Made by a program: the position numbers and the translations under genes
The notes under the pieces: model-generated
What the model was told of the DNA's origin: nothing
Seen by the model: the letters and a program-made list of their open reading frames with translations, nothing else
Databases searched by the model: none
Assembly (NCBI GenBank): GCA_964645405.1
Contig: CAZYCA010000020.1
Coordinates: forward strand, 25,925-89,924
DNA: 64,000 nt
Direction: 5' to 3'
Source of the DNA: JAMWDF01 sp964645405
GTDB lineage: Bacteria; Ratteibacteria; UBA8468; B48-G9; DSTR01
Part shown: positions 1 through 8,563 of the stretch, in pieces
Numbering within the stretch: position 1 is the stretch's first letter
Layout of the letters: every line of letters starts with the position of its first letter

Positions 1-1785
1 GTGGAAGAACTCTGTTCCCGGGAAAAGAAAGGCCGGAAAGTACTGGTCGCGATAAAACATTTACCAGGAAAGCCTACTGCCAGCGTAATTATTGATGTCA
101 TACGCGGGTGCCTGGAAAAACTGGAGATTCCACGAGCTATGGGGTGGAATGATAAACCAGTTCGTTTCATTCGACCGGTAAGGTGGGTAGTCCTTCTGTT
201 AAACGGGCGTGTTGTCAGGGGTGAACTTTTGGGGGTGAGAACAGGCAGGAAAAGTTATGGACACAGGGTGCTGGCACCTGAATCCTTTTCCGTATCTTCC
301 ATCCAGGATTACTTACAGAAACTGGATCAATTCTCTGTAGTCCTGGATTGGAAAAAGAGGCAGGAGATGATAACTGTTGCCCTGAGTCAGCAGATAAGTC
401 CAGACAGTTACTTTGATACTGTAGCTGTGGAAAGAGTCTGCCGGCTGGTAGAATATCCGGTAGTAACGGTGGGTAAGGTGAGCGAGCAATTTCAGCATCT
501 TGCGGTGGAAGTGATAGAGGCGGTAATCAACAAATTGAAAGGAATACCTGTTTATGAGAAAGGTGCCTGCGTTCATTTCGGGATAGTCCTGGACGGAGTG
601 GGTAACTGGCAGATAAAGGAAAATTACCAGAAGGTTCTTTCTGACAGGCTTCAGGATGCTTGTTTTTTCCTTTCCCAGGATGCAAAGAAATCCTTGTTAC
701 AATACAGTCAGGATTTAGAAAGGATTGTTTACCATCCACGCTGGGGTTCGGTTCTGGACCGGGTGAAAAGATTTCTTGCTATAGCAGGTGCTGTGACCGA
801 GCAGATACATCTGGGCAAAATGGAGGAAGAAAATTTACTGACAGCTATTAAATTGTGTAAGAATGATTTAGCCACGCAGATGGTAACAGAATTTCCTGCT
901 TTACAGGGAGTTATTGGTCGGATTTATGCCCGGAAAGAGGGATATCCGGAAGAAATAGCCCTGGCAATTGAACAGCACTACTGGCCAAAAGGACCGGGAG
1001 ACAAAATTCCGGAAACCTTAACTGGCGCCGTTATTTCTGTTATTGACCGGCTGGAGACTCTCTGTTGCTTTTTCCTCGAAGCAGAAGAGGTTTCTGGAGC
1101 AGGAGACCCCTTTGGATTGAAACGGACCGCGAACGGAATGATTGAAATTATCTGGAAAAAAAGACTGTCATTTTCGTTATCCCGTCTGGTTGAATCTGCC
1201 CTGAAAAGCTTCCAGGTGGGACCCGGGGAATCAGTGAAAGAGAAAATCGTGGGTTTTATAATCCAGCGTGTTGACAGTCTTCTTTCTGCCGAAGGAATCA
1301 GTGCGGGTATAAGGCGAGCAGTGCTGGCGGTGGAAAAGGAAAATATGCTTGTCCTCAGAGAGAAGATTGAAGCCTTAAGAGAATTTTTGTCTTCCGGGGA
1401 AGGTGAGGCAATTTTGGTGGGTTTCACCAGGGTGGCGAACATTCTTCAGCAGGCGCGGAAGAAAGGACTGGTTGCCGGTTTAGTGCAAGAGGATAGATTG
1501 GTGGAGGAGGCGGAACAAAATCTTTTTCGTATCTGGCAGAAAGAAAGTGGAGAGCTTAAAAAAATTTATTCTCATGGTGATTACAGAGGATTTCTGGACA
1601 CCCTGAAGAAATGGCGGCAGCCGATTGATACTTTTTTTGATGAAGTTTTGGTGATGTGTCCCCGGGAATCTTTACGTGAGAATAGATTGGGATTACTGAA
1701 AGCCATTAACGATGTTTTCTTACTTATGGCGGACTTTTCTCATATCGCCGTGGAGGACCTTAAAGGAAATGTTGAAAAGAACTGA
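1..1785 (+). CDS. glyS: Glycyl-tRNA synthetase beta subunit, 5'-truncated
   Basis: Beta subunit of the heterotetrameric (alpha2beta2) glycyl-tRNA synthetase, which charges tRNA-Gly. The reading frame is open at base 1, so the GTG there is probably internal; 594 residues are seen and by comparison with the roughly 690-residue family about 100 N-terminal residues lie outside the window. Recognisable family blocks are FIRPVRWVV (near residue 56), RLQDACFF, TEFPALQGVIG, the HD-type DPFGLKR segment and a C-terminal anticodon-binding-like region ending LLMADFSHI. The block that usually reads HQKYF is replaced here by LKGIPVY, so this loop is divergent. The 3' end overlaps glyA by 17 bases, indicating co-transcription. 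Assignment is firm; the true start is not visible. Confidence 0.95.
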   Translation: MEELCSREKKGRKVLVAIKHLPGKPTASVIIDVIRGCLEKLEIPRAMGWNDKPVRFIRPVRWVVLLLNGRVVRGELLGVRTGRKSYGHRVLAPESFSVSSIQDYLQKLDQFSVVLDWKKRQEMITVALSQQISPDSYFDTVAVERVCRLVEYPVVTVGKVSEQFQHLAVEVIEAVINKLKGIPVYEKGACVHFGIVLDGVGNWQIKENYQKVLSDRLQDACFFLSQDAKKSLLQYSQDLERIVYHPRWGSVLDRVKRFLAIAGAVTEQIHLGKMEEENLLTAIKLCKNDLATQMVTEFPALQGVIGRIYARKEGYPEEIALAIEQHYWPKGPGDKIPETLTGAVISVIDRLETLCCFFLEAEEVSGAGDPFGLKRTANGMIEIIWKKRLSFSLSRLVESALKSFQVGPGESVKEKIVGFIIQRVDSLLSAEGISAGIRRAVLAVEKENMLVLREKIEALREFLSSGEGEAILVGFTRVANILQQARKKGLVAGLVQEDRLVEEAEQNLFRIWQKESGELKKIYSHGDYRGFLDTLKKWRQPIDTFFDEVLVMCPRESLRENRLGLLKAINDVFLLMADFSHIAVEDLKGNVEKN

Positions 1786-3004
1786 TAAGCAAATATACCA
1801 GGCGATCAGGTGGGAGCAAGAAAAACAGCGTTCAATGATAAACCTGATAGCCTCGGAAAATTATGTGAGCAAGGCAGTTTTACAGGCTGTTGGTTCGGTT
1901 CTTACCAACAAATACGCAGAAGGCTATCCAGGAGAACGTTGTTACGGTGGTTGCCAGTACGTTGATGAGGTGGAGAAAATAGCTCTGGAACGTGCCTGCC
2001 GTCTTTTTCAGGCAGAGTATGCTAATGTTCAGCCGCATGCGGGAAGTCAGGCTAATATGGCTGTTTACTTTGCCATGCTGAAGCCTGGTGATCGCATTCT
2101 GGCAATGAGTTTGAGAGCGGGTGGTCACCTCACTCATGGCCGGGGAAGTAATTTCTCGGGTCATTTTTACAGATGTTATTTTTACAGCGTGAATCGGGAT
2201 ACGGAAATGATTGACTGTGAGGAAATAGCCAGAATAGCAAGGCAGGTGCGTCCTCATCTCATCATTTGCGGAGCCAGTGCTTACTCCCGAACAATTGATT
2301 TTCAAGCCTTTTCTCAGATAGCCAGAGAAGTGGGTAGTTTCCTGATGGCTGATATTGCCCATATTGCCGGCCTGGTTGCTGCCGGCTTACACCCCACACC
2401 GGTGCCCTGGTCAGACTTTGTTACCGGTACTACCCATAAAACCCTCCGCGGTCCCAGAGGAGGGTTGATTCTCTGTCAGCGCAGATACGGTAAGGCAATT
2501 GATAATGCTATTTTTCCAGGACTGCAGGGTGGACCTTTGGTCCATGTGATTGCCGGGAAAGCAGTATGTTTCCGGGAGGCAATGGAACCTGAGTTTAACT
2601 TATATCAAAAACAGGTCCTTGCTAATGCGGCCGTGCTATGTAAAGGTCTATCTCTCCGGGGATACAGAGTCGTTAGCGGTGGAACCGACAACCATTTATT
2701 TTTGATAGACCTCAGGGGAAAGGGATTGACAGGACTGCAGGCAGAGAAGATTTTAGAAAGGGTTGGTATCATTGTAAATCATAATACCATCCCTTACGAT
2801 CCGTTGCCTCCGGCAGTAACCAGTGGTATCAGACTGGGCACACCTGCGGTTACCACCAGGGGTATGAAAGAGAAGGAGATGGAGCAAATTGCTGAATGGA
2901 TTGACATGGCGTTAAAAAATAAGGATAACGAAAAGCATCTTAAAAAACTGGAAAGAACAATCAGGAGGTTTGCTCGTGGCTTCCCCCTGTGGCCAGGAGA
3001 ATAA
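1769..3004 (+). CDS. glyA: Serine hydroxymethyltransferase
   Basis: PLP enzyme interconverting serine plus tetrahydrofolate with glycine plus methylene-tetrahydrofolate, a link between amino acids and the folate C1 pool used by the Wood-Ljungdahl genes downstream. From the ATG at 1769 (GGAGG at 1752-1756) the protein has 411 residues, normal for the family; an earlier in-frame ATG at 1712 lies deep in glyS and is rejected. Family motifs include LIASENY near residue 27, GYPGERCYGGC near 52, ADIAH (D195) and the PLP-lysine motif TTHKTLRGPRGG with K224. The usual MSLDHGGHLTHG block reads MSLRAGGHLTHG, a mild deviation. The start lies inside glyS and the end overlaps the dCMP deaminase gene, so these genes form one tight operon. 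Confidence 0.97.
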   Translation: MLKRTDKQIYQAIRWEQEKQRSMINLIASENYVSKAVLQAVGSVLTNKYAEGYPGERCYGGCQYVDEVEKIALERACRLFQAEYANVQPHAGSQANMAVYFAMLKPGDRILAMSLRAGGHLTHGRGSNFSGHFYRCYFYSVNRDTEMIDCEEIARIARQVRPHLIICGASAYSRTIDFQAFSQIAREVGSFLMADIAHIAGLVAAGLHPTPVPWSDFVTGTTHKTLRGPRGGLILCQRRYGKAIDNAIFPGLQGGPLVHVIAGKAVCFREAMEPEFNLYQKQVLANAAVLCKGLSLRGYRVVSGGTDNHLFLIDLRGKGLTGLQAEKILERVGIIVNHNTIPYDPLPPAVTSGIRLGTPAVTTRGMKEKEMEQIAEWIDMALKNKDNEKHLKKLERTIRRFARGFPLWPGE

Positions 3005-3479
3005 AAGGCCTTCGTGGGATGAATATTTTATGAGAATGGCACTTTTAGCCAGCAGCCGTTCCACCTGTCTCAGGCGGAAGGTTGGTGCCGTTATAGTCAA
3101 GGAAAAAAAGGTGCTGGCTACAGGCTATAACGGAGCGCCATCCGGGCTGGCTCACTGTCTGGAGAAAGGCTGCCTGAGGGAGAAACTGAAAATTCCTTCT
3201 GGCCAGAGACATGAATTATGTCGGGGACTGCACGCGGAACAGAATGCCATTATTCAGGCTGCCTGTTATGGAGTTTCCATCAAAGGTGCTTGTCTTTATG
3301 TCACCTGTTATCCCTGCAGTGTCTGTGCCAAAATGATTATCAATGCAGGTATCAGCGAAGTTGTCACCATGGAAGGTTATCCTGACCCTATGGCACAAGA
3401 ACTTATTAAAGAAAGCCGGATTCTGGTGCGCTTTGTAAGTTTACCCTTAAAAGAAAGCAAGCAGAAGAGTTGTTTGTGA
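2976..3479 (+). CDS. dCMP deaminase (ComEB-like cytidine deaminase family)
   Basis: Zinc deaminase of the deoxycytidylate deaminase family, converting dCMP to dUMP for thymidylate synthesis in the cytoplasm. The zinc and catalytic residues are visible: HAEQN (H86, E88) and CYPCSVC (C114, C117), numbered from GTG at 2976. I chose that GTG because AGGAGG at 2963-2968 lies 7 nt upstream; a TTG at 2970 is only 1 nt from the SD. The product is 167 residues, typical for the family. The first 29 bases overlap the end of glyA. The name comEB is used for the Bacillus relative; no competence role is implied here. Confidence 0.93.
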   Translation: MASPCGQENKRPSWDEYFMRMALLASSRSTCLRRKVGAVIVKEKKVLATGYNGAPSGLAHCLEKGCLREKLKIPSGQRHELCRGLHAEQNAIIQAACYGVSIKGACLYVTCYPCSVCAKMIINAGISEVVTMEGYPDPMAQELIKESRILVRFVSLPLKESKQKSCL

Positions 3480-3488
3480 GTTTACAGA

Positions 3489-5105
3489 ATGGTGGCTATC
3501 TCTCCTTTCCTTTCAGAAATTTTAAAAAGGCGCGGTATAATTCAGCCCGAAGAGCAGATTAGATTTCTCCACGCTGACCTTTCTTACCTGACGCCTCCTT
3601 TTCTTATCCCGCAGATGGAAAAGGCCTGTCTGCGTCTTTTGAAGGCAGTGGAACGCAGAGAGAAAGTTTTTATTTATGGGGACGGAGATGTTGACGGTCT
3701 TTGCTCTGTGGCTCTCCTGTGGCGGCTGACAGAAGCGTTGGAACTTCCCTGTGATTTCTATCTTACCCACCGTCTGGAAGAGTTTGAGATTGCAGAGAGT
3801 TTAATGGAAAATCTGGCAAGTGAAGGTTACACTCTTCTGTTAGTTGCTGACTGTGGTACCTCTTCCTGGCAGGCACTGGAGAAAGCTGCCAGCTTGGGAA
3901 TGGATGTGATTATCCTGGACCATCACCTCTGCGGCAGGGCTGATTTGCCCCGGCAGCATATTTATCTTAACCCCAGTATGTGCGACTGGCCTGAAGGTAG
4001 CAGGAATTTATCTTCTGCGGGTATCAGCTTTATGTTTCTTCAAGGGATGGAAGCGTTAACTCCAGGACTGAGAGAAAAAGCGACATGTGATTTAGTGGAA
4101 CTGGCAGGGTTGGGTATCCTGGGGGACGGTGTTGTTCTTAAAGGAGATAACAGGATTTTGGTGAAAGAAGGTTTAAGAAGATTAACAACTACCCGGGTTC
4201 CGGGTCTGCGATACTTTCTGGAAAATTCTGGTATAGCTGGTGAGATTAAATGTCGTGATGTTACGTTTAAAATCAATCCCCGGCTGAATGCTCCAGGTCG
4301 GTTTGGTCGTCCGGAAGTAGCTTTGAAGATATTACTGGAAAACAGGGAGCAAGATCTACCAGGACTATGGCGCGACATTGAAGAATATGACCGCAAAAGG
4401 TCAACCATAGTAGTCAGGGCAATGAAAATGTTGAATCAGGAGCCTGAGACAAACCAGCTGGTAGTGATGAGAGATTTTCCGCCTGGTTTATGCGGGATTA
4501 TTGCTTCCCGTCTGGTGGAGAAAACAGGCCGCCCGGTCCTGGTTTGTTCCAGAACCGGGGAAAGAATCAGGGGTTCAGGAAGAAGTGCTGGTGGTTTTGA
4601 CCTTTACTGGCGTTTGTGGAAATACAGGGAGAAGTTTATTTCTTTCGGTGGCCATAGCCGGGCAATAGGTTTTACTTTTGCTGCTGAGTGTCTGGAGGAA
4701 ATAGAAGAGATATGGAAGGAAGCCATTTCTGATTTCCAGCCTTCTACGTCTTTACTGGTTCCTGAGGCTACTGTTCGGTTAAAGGAACTGACTGCAGAAA
4801 CTGTGGCTGAGTTGAGTCTTCTGGAACCATGTGGCCCCGGTAATCCCAGGCCGCTTTTTCTGGAACCGGAAGTTACTATTCAGGAGATTTTCTTTAAGGG
4901 AAAAAATAGACTCCAGTTCTGGGTAGGGACAGAATCCTCCTACTTCCAGTGTTTTTTAGAGAAAAAAGAAGACAGCGATAAAATTATTCCAGGGAAAAGT
5001 GTTGGTCTGGTCTATACACCAAGAATCTCAGAGGCAACTACCTTGCGCAAACTCTGGCTGGATGTCAAAATGGTTGTTCCGGAAAAAAATAAATACAGTT
5101 CTTAA
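3489..5105 (+). CDS. recJ: RecJ-like single-stranded-DNA exonuclease (DHH/DHHA1)
   Basis: DHH-superfamily nuclease of the RecJ type, expected to degrade single-stranded DNA 5'->3' in repair and recombination. The 538 residues contain GDGDVDG (D65, D67) as motif I, VADCGTSS (D121) as motif II, LDHH (D144, H145, H146) as motif III, a RecJ-type NPRLNAPGR block near residue 263, the DHHA1-like GIIASRLVEKTGRPVLV region near 338 and FGGHSRAIG near 395. RecJ motif I more usually reads DYDADG/DYDVDG, so the first residue of this block is altered. It follows the deaminase gene by 9 bases without a clear ribosome binding site and converges on rpmB. Length is close to E. coli RecJ (577), so it seems complete. 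Confidence 0.9.
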   Translation: MVAISPFLSEILKRRGIIQPEEQIRFLHADLSYLTPPFLIPQMEKACLRLLKAVERREKVFIYGDGDVDGLCSVALLWRLTEALELPCDFYLTHRLEEFEIAESLMENLASEGYTLLLVADCGTSSWQALEKAASLGMDVIILDHHLCGRADLPRQHIYLNPSMCDWPEGSRNLSSAGISFMFLQGMEALTPGLREKATCDLVELAGLGILGDGVVLKGDNRILVKEGLRRLTTTRVPGLRYFLENSGIAGEIKCRDVTFKINPRLNAPGRFGRPEVALKILLENREQDLPGLWRDIEEYDRKRSTIVVRAMKMLNQEPETNQLVVMRDFPPGLCGIIASRLVEKTGRPVLVCSRTGERIRGSGRSAGGFDLYWRLWKYREKFISFGGHSRAIGFTFAAECLEEIEEIWKEAISDFQPSTSLLVPEATVRLKELTAETVAELSLLEPCGPGNPRPLFLEPEVTIQEIFFKGKNRLQFWVGTESSYFQCFLEKKEDSDKIIPGKSVGLVYTPRISEATTLRKLWLDVKMVVPEKNKYSS

Positions 5106-5112
5106 TCGCACT

Positions 5113-5364
5113 TCAGACTGTATCTTGATTGCCTGTTTCTGCTGGCTGGACTGCAGTAACCCCGGTAGTTGAGGGCAGAACTTTACGTACCTTTCCAGAA
5201 CGGAGACATCTGGTGCAGATTAACATTCTTTGCCTGGTGCCTTTAAATTCCACGGCAACTCTTTGCAGATTTACTTTCCAGCGTCTTCTTGTTTTCCTGT
5301 TGGAATGGCTCACGCGGTTACCAGAAGTTCCCTGTTTTCCACATAGCTGACAGATGTTAGACAT
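5113..5364 (-). CDS. rpmB: 50S ribosomal protein L28, zinc-ribbon form
   Basis: Large-subunit ribosomal protein bL28, 83 residues. The N-terminus has the typical arrangement of an early CxxC pair (C5, C8), a basic SNRKTRRRWKVNLQ block, and a second CxxC (C50, C53), so this is the zinc-binding version of the protein. A GGAG-type SD lies just upstream of the ATG at 5364. It is the last gene of the leftward run and stops 7 bases from the convergent recJ gene; no terminator hairpin is visible in that gap. Confidence 0.95.
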   Translation of the reverse strand: MSNICQLCGKQGTSGNRVSHSNRKTRRRWKVNLQRVAVEFKGTRQRMLICTRCLRSGKVRKVLPSTTGVTAVQPAETGNQDTV

Positions 5365-5382
5365 TTTTCTCCTTTTTTTGGC

Positions 5383-7206
5383 TTACCTTACAGGTACAGG
5401 TTTATTTTCACTACTCAATCTTTTTAAGATAGTATTAGCATACTCGTTTTGTGGGTCCAATGTCAAGACTTTCTTCAGGTAAGAGGCGGCTTTCTCCACG
5501 TCTCTGTAATATATCAAATAGATAGAGGCAATACTGCACAGTACATCTTTATCATAGGGGTTAATCCATTCAGCCCAGCGATAGTGGTAGAGAGCATCTG
5601 CTATTTTCCCTTGTTTGAGAGCAATCGTACCAAGGTTCATATCCGTTTTGGCAAAATGAGGCAAAAGATAATCATTGATGTGAAGATAAATCCTTCTTGC
5701 CTGCTCTAACTGATTTGTCTCCCCATAGACATAAGCCAGTTTATACCAGGTGACAAAGTCGCTGGGACAGATGCGGCAAGCAGTGGAATAGTACTCAATG
5801 GCTGCCTGGTATTGTCTGGCTTCTTTTGCCCAGATGCCTCTCTTCAGATAAACCTGTGAAGTTATACGAAAGTAAGAAACAAAAACTGTCATGGTATAGG
5901 AGACTATTGCCAGAACAATCCAGAAGATTTTGGAAAAGATAGCTCCACTATCTGTTTTGACTGTTTCCTGTTTGGCCAGAATGCCCAGAGAAAACCAGAA
6001 GTACATAGCAGTGGAAGCATTTCCCAGGTTGGTAGAGAAAAAATTATCAGCCAGCACTGCCAGCATACCACAAGCCAGACCATAGCAGACTATCTCGTCC
6101 AGAGAATCTTCCTCTCCGGAAGTTTTTTTCTTTTTATCCGTATACGTCTTTTTTGATTTTTTGAGATTTGCCGTGTTTAAATGAGAAGACTGTTCTGTCC
6201 GGGATGGCTTTCTTTTTGCAGTTAAGTACAAAAGAAGAATGATGAAACCTAAAAACAGGATTAAGCCTATCAATCCTGTTTCACACCATGTTTCCAGATA
6301 GCGGTTATGTGGATTGTTGGTAACTGGAGTGGATTCAGCCTGCCGGAAATATTCCCGAAAACGGAACCACGGATAGTAAATCTGGAAATTACCCAGTCCC
6401 CAGCCCAAAACTGGCCTCAGGCGAACCATTCTCCAGGTTCCCTGCCAGATGTAATACCTGATGTTGGAGAGAAACCAGGTGTGAATTTTAGGCCAGAGTA
6501 GCCAGGTGGCCAGAAAAAAAACAATCATACCTGCATAGGCTTTCCAGGCAGATTTTCCCTTCCTGGGATAAATGAAGAAAGCCAGACTGGCTAAACCAAA
6601 AGCAAAACCACTGATGGCTGCTCTGGACTTACTCAAGATTAAGGCTGATACTCCTGATAAGATAAAGATAGCGAGGAAAAATTTTTCCACTGACTCCATC
6701 TGTTTTTGCCGGAGAAGTGCCACTGCCAGCAGTAATGGCATTATAATATGACCGGCAAAAAAGTTAGGATTACCGAAGGTGCTAATGCCGTAGTGGGAAG
6801 GCATTGCATCCTGCACAAGGGCAATGACTGTGGCAAGGAAAGCAGAACCGAGCCAGAAATATATCCAGAGTTTCTCTACTACCAGCTGGGTAGCCAGGAG
6901 AAAAATCATATAATAAAGTAGCAACTGCTCCAGAATAGCCGCAGCAGCATAGCCACACGGTGCGAGAAAGGCAGAGACAAGATTCCAGACAGCCAGAAGA
7001 GTGAAGGCTGAAAAAACGAGCGGGGAAAAAGAAAACCGTTTGCCTTCAAAAACGTAGCCTAAAGAGGCTAAAAGACAGAAGACAAAGCCAACAACATTTT
7101 TAATAAGAGTATAGTCGTAGGCTGGTTTGAAAAGGCCAAGAATGCCACCTGCAAAAAAAAGGAGAAGACACCCTAACCGGTAATACCGCATTTGAGTTTC
7201 ATTCAT
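5383..7206 (-). CDS. O-antigen ligase (WaaL/Wzy_C family) with C-terminal TPR repeats
   Basis: Inner-membrane protein predicted to transfer or polymerise undecaprenyl-linked glycan. Residues 1 to about 430 are hydrophobic with about 10-12 membrane segments and hold the family signature region (GRGLGNFQIYYPWF-like block near 270-290 followed by the periplasmic NPHNRYLETWCETG stretch near 305). A lysine-rich cytosolic-looking linker near residues 335-370 interrupts the membrane part. Residues about 455-600 form four tetratricopeptide-like repeats (for example LKQGKIADALYHYRWAEWINP). Length 607. It lies just left of the sugar transferase, but a separate promoter sits in the 68-nt gap (-35 TAGACA, -10 TATAAT, 8 nt before the ATG) and no SD is present, so its mRNA may be leaderless. 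Ligase versus Wzy polymerase cannot be decided from sequence. Confidence 0.85.
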   Translation of the reverse strand: MNETQMRYYRLGCLLLFFAGGILGLFKPAYDYTLIKNVVGFVFCLLASLGYVFEGKRFSFSPLVFSAFTLLAVWNLVSAFLAPCGYAAAAILEQLLLYYMIFLLATQLVVEKLWIYFWLGSAFLATVIALVQDAMPSHYGISTFGNPNFFAGHIIMPLLLAVALLRQKQMESVEKFFLAIFILSGVSALILSKSRAAISGFAFGLASLAFFIYPRKGKSAWKAYAGMIVFFLATWLLWPKIHTWFLSNIRYYIWQGTWRMVRLRPVLGWGLGNFQIYYPWFRFREYFRQAESTPVTNNPHNRYLETWCETGLIGLILFLGFIILLLYLTAKRKPSRTEQSSHLNTANLKKSKKTYTDKKKKTSGEEDSLDEIVCYGLACGMLAVLADNFFSTNLGNASTAMYFWFSLGILAKQETVKTDSGAIFSKIFWIVLAIVSYTMTVFVSYFRITSQVYLKRGIWAKEARQYQAAIEYYSTACRICPSDFVTWYKLAYVYGETNQLEQARRIYLHINDYLLPHFAKTDMNLGTIALKQGKIADALYHYRWAEWINPYDKDVLCSIASIYLIYYRDVEKAASYLKKVLTLDPQNEYANTILKRLSSENKPVPVR

Positions 7207-7214
7207 AACTCAAG

Positions 7215-7243
7215 ATTATACAGAAGACGTTCTTCTTTGTCTA
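7215..7243 (-). promoter_or_regulatory. Promoter of the O-antigen ligase gene with an inverted repeat in its spacer
   Basis: Reading leftward, TAGACA (7243-7238), a 17-nt spacer and TATAAT (7220-7215) precede the ATG at 7206 by 8 nt. The spacer contains AGAAGA-N3-TCTTCT (7222-7236), a perfect 6-bp inverted repeat that would be a natural repressor site. No Shine-Dalgarno lies between the -10 box and the ATG. Seen directly; function inferred. Confidence 0.55.
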
Positions 7244-7274
7244 TCGCAGTTTATAAAAGCAAAGAAGAAATTTT

Positions 7275-8561
7275 TCAATACGCATTTTTGAAGGAAAAGG
7301 GAGAACAGAGAATAATAGCCAGGTCCAGCCACCAGCTCCAGTTCGCAAGATAATAAAGGTCATAGTAAACCCGCTCTTCAGGTTCCGTATGACTTCCTCT
7401 CAATCCATGAATCTGAGCCCATCCAGTAAGGCCCGGTTTAATCCGCAGGCGTCGGGGAAAATCTGGAAGAGTAAAGAAGAATGTATCGTCAAGAGAAATA
7501 GGTCTTGGCCCCACCAGAGACATTTGTCCACTTAAAACATTGAAAATCTGGGGAAGCTCATCCAGGTTATAACGTCGGAGAAAACGTCCCAGCCTGGTGA
7601 TTCTCGGGTCTTCTTCCCGGGTAAAAGGGGGAAAAGAAGAATAAGGATACTTCATTGTTCTAAATTTAAACATTTTAAAGAGCTGACGATTTTTCCCCAC
7701 ACGTATCTGAGTAAAAAAAAGTGGTCCGGGAGAATCCAGGCGGATGGCAAAAGCAATTAGTGGTAGAATGATACAGAAAACGAGACAGAGGATTATGCCC
7801 AAAATTAAATCTGTGCAACGTTTTAAAAAGGAAGATGACCAGCGCTCTAAGGGTAACTGCCCTGAGGTAAGAAGGGGCAAACCATCAATATTTTCTACCT
7901 GTCCAGAAAAAAGATAATGACCGAATGGAGGAAGAAGATAGAGACCAGTGGATAATTGTTCAGCTATTTCCTGGACTGCACGGTTTGTCTCCGGACTGGT
8001 ACCACAGTAAATGAGAAAATCTGGCATAATTTTTTTGATTTTCTCTTCTATGCCTGAAGTTTCCTCCGGTAGTAAATAAATTGAAAAATAAGGATGATGT
8101 AAACGAAACCGTTTAAGAATTTTTTCGGAGTTGATTTTACTGCCTACAAAAAGGACATTTTTCCTTTCAGTTTTTAAGCGGCAATGCCACAGAAAATGGA
8201 AGAATGATATTCCAGCAAGCGAAAGTAATCCGGCTAATCCCAGCGCCAGTCTGGAATAGGAGAAACCACGGTAAAGAGCAGTTCCTGCCATAATGAAAAC
8301 CATAGCCCAGAAACTGGCCTGGAGAATTGTCGCCAGTTCCGAGCAAAAATTGGAGAAAAGCTGATGGCGGTAAAGACCGAGGATGGAAAGCATAAGAACC
8401 CAGGCTAATGCTGCAAAGATGGCTATTTGCAGGTAGGGAGTAAGAGGAGCCATAGTTTTTTCAGGAAATACTTTTAAGGTAAATCGCAGCCAGTAACCGA
8501 GGAGGAAAAAGGAGAAGATACCCACTGAGTCAACAAAAAGAAGCGTTCTTTTGTTTGACAT
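7275..8561 (-). CDS. Polyprenyl-phosphate sugar-phosphate transferase (WbaP/PglC-type initiating transferase)
   Basis: Membrane enzyme that starts glycan assembly by moving a sugar-1-phosphate to undecaprenyl phosphate. The 428 residues have four N-terminal membrane segments (to about residue 125), a degenerate nucleotide-binding-like middle domain, a further membrane helix near 245-265, and the bacterial sugar transferase domain: KMFKFRTM near 295, ITRLGRFLRRYNLDELPQ near 320, LSGQMSLVGPRP near 345 and LRIKPGLTGWAQIHG near 370. It is the natural first enzyme for the lipid-linked glycan made by the neighbouring glycosyltransferases. It follows the upstream glycosyltransferase by 2 bases, so the two are co-translated. 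Confidence 0.92.
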   Translation of the reverse strand: MSNKRTLLFVDSVGIFSFFLLGYWLRFTLKVFPEKTMAPLTPYLQIAIFAALAWVLMLSILGLYRHQLFSNFCSELATILQASFWAMVFIMAGTALYRGFSYSRLALGLAGLLSLAGISFFHFLWHCRLKTERKNVLFVGSKINSEKILKRFRLHHPYFSIYLLPEETSGIEEKIKKIMPDFLIYCGTSPETNRAVQEIAEQLSTGLYLLPPFGHYLFSGQVENIDGLPLLTSGQLPLERWSSSFLKRCTDLILGIILCLVFCIILPLIAFAIRLDSPGPLFFTQIRVGKNRQLFKMFKFRTMKYPYSSFPPFTREEDPRITRLGRFLRRYNLDELPQIFNVLSGQMSLVGPRPISLDDTFFFTLPDFPRRLRIKPGLTGWAQIHGLRGSHTEPEERVYYDLYYLANWSWWLDLAIILCSPFSFKNAY

Positions 8562-8563
8562 GT

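Noticed and set aside
978..1442. 154-codon leftward ORF inside glyS
   Set aside because: Antisense shadow with no start signal; glyS is clearly coding.
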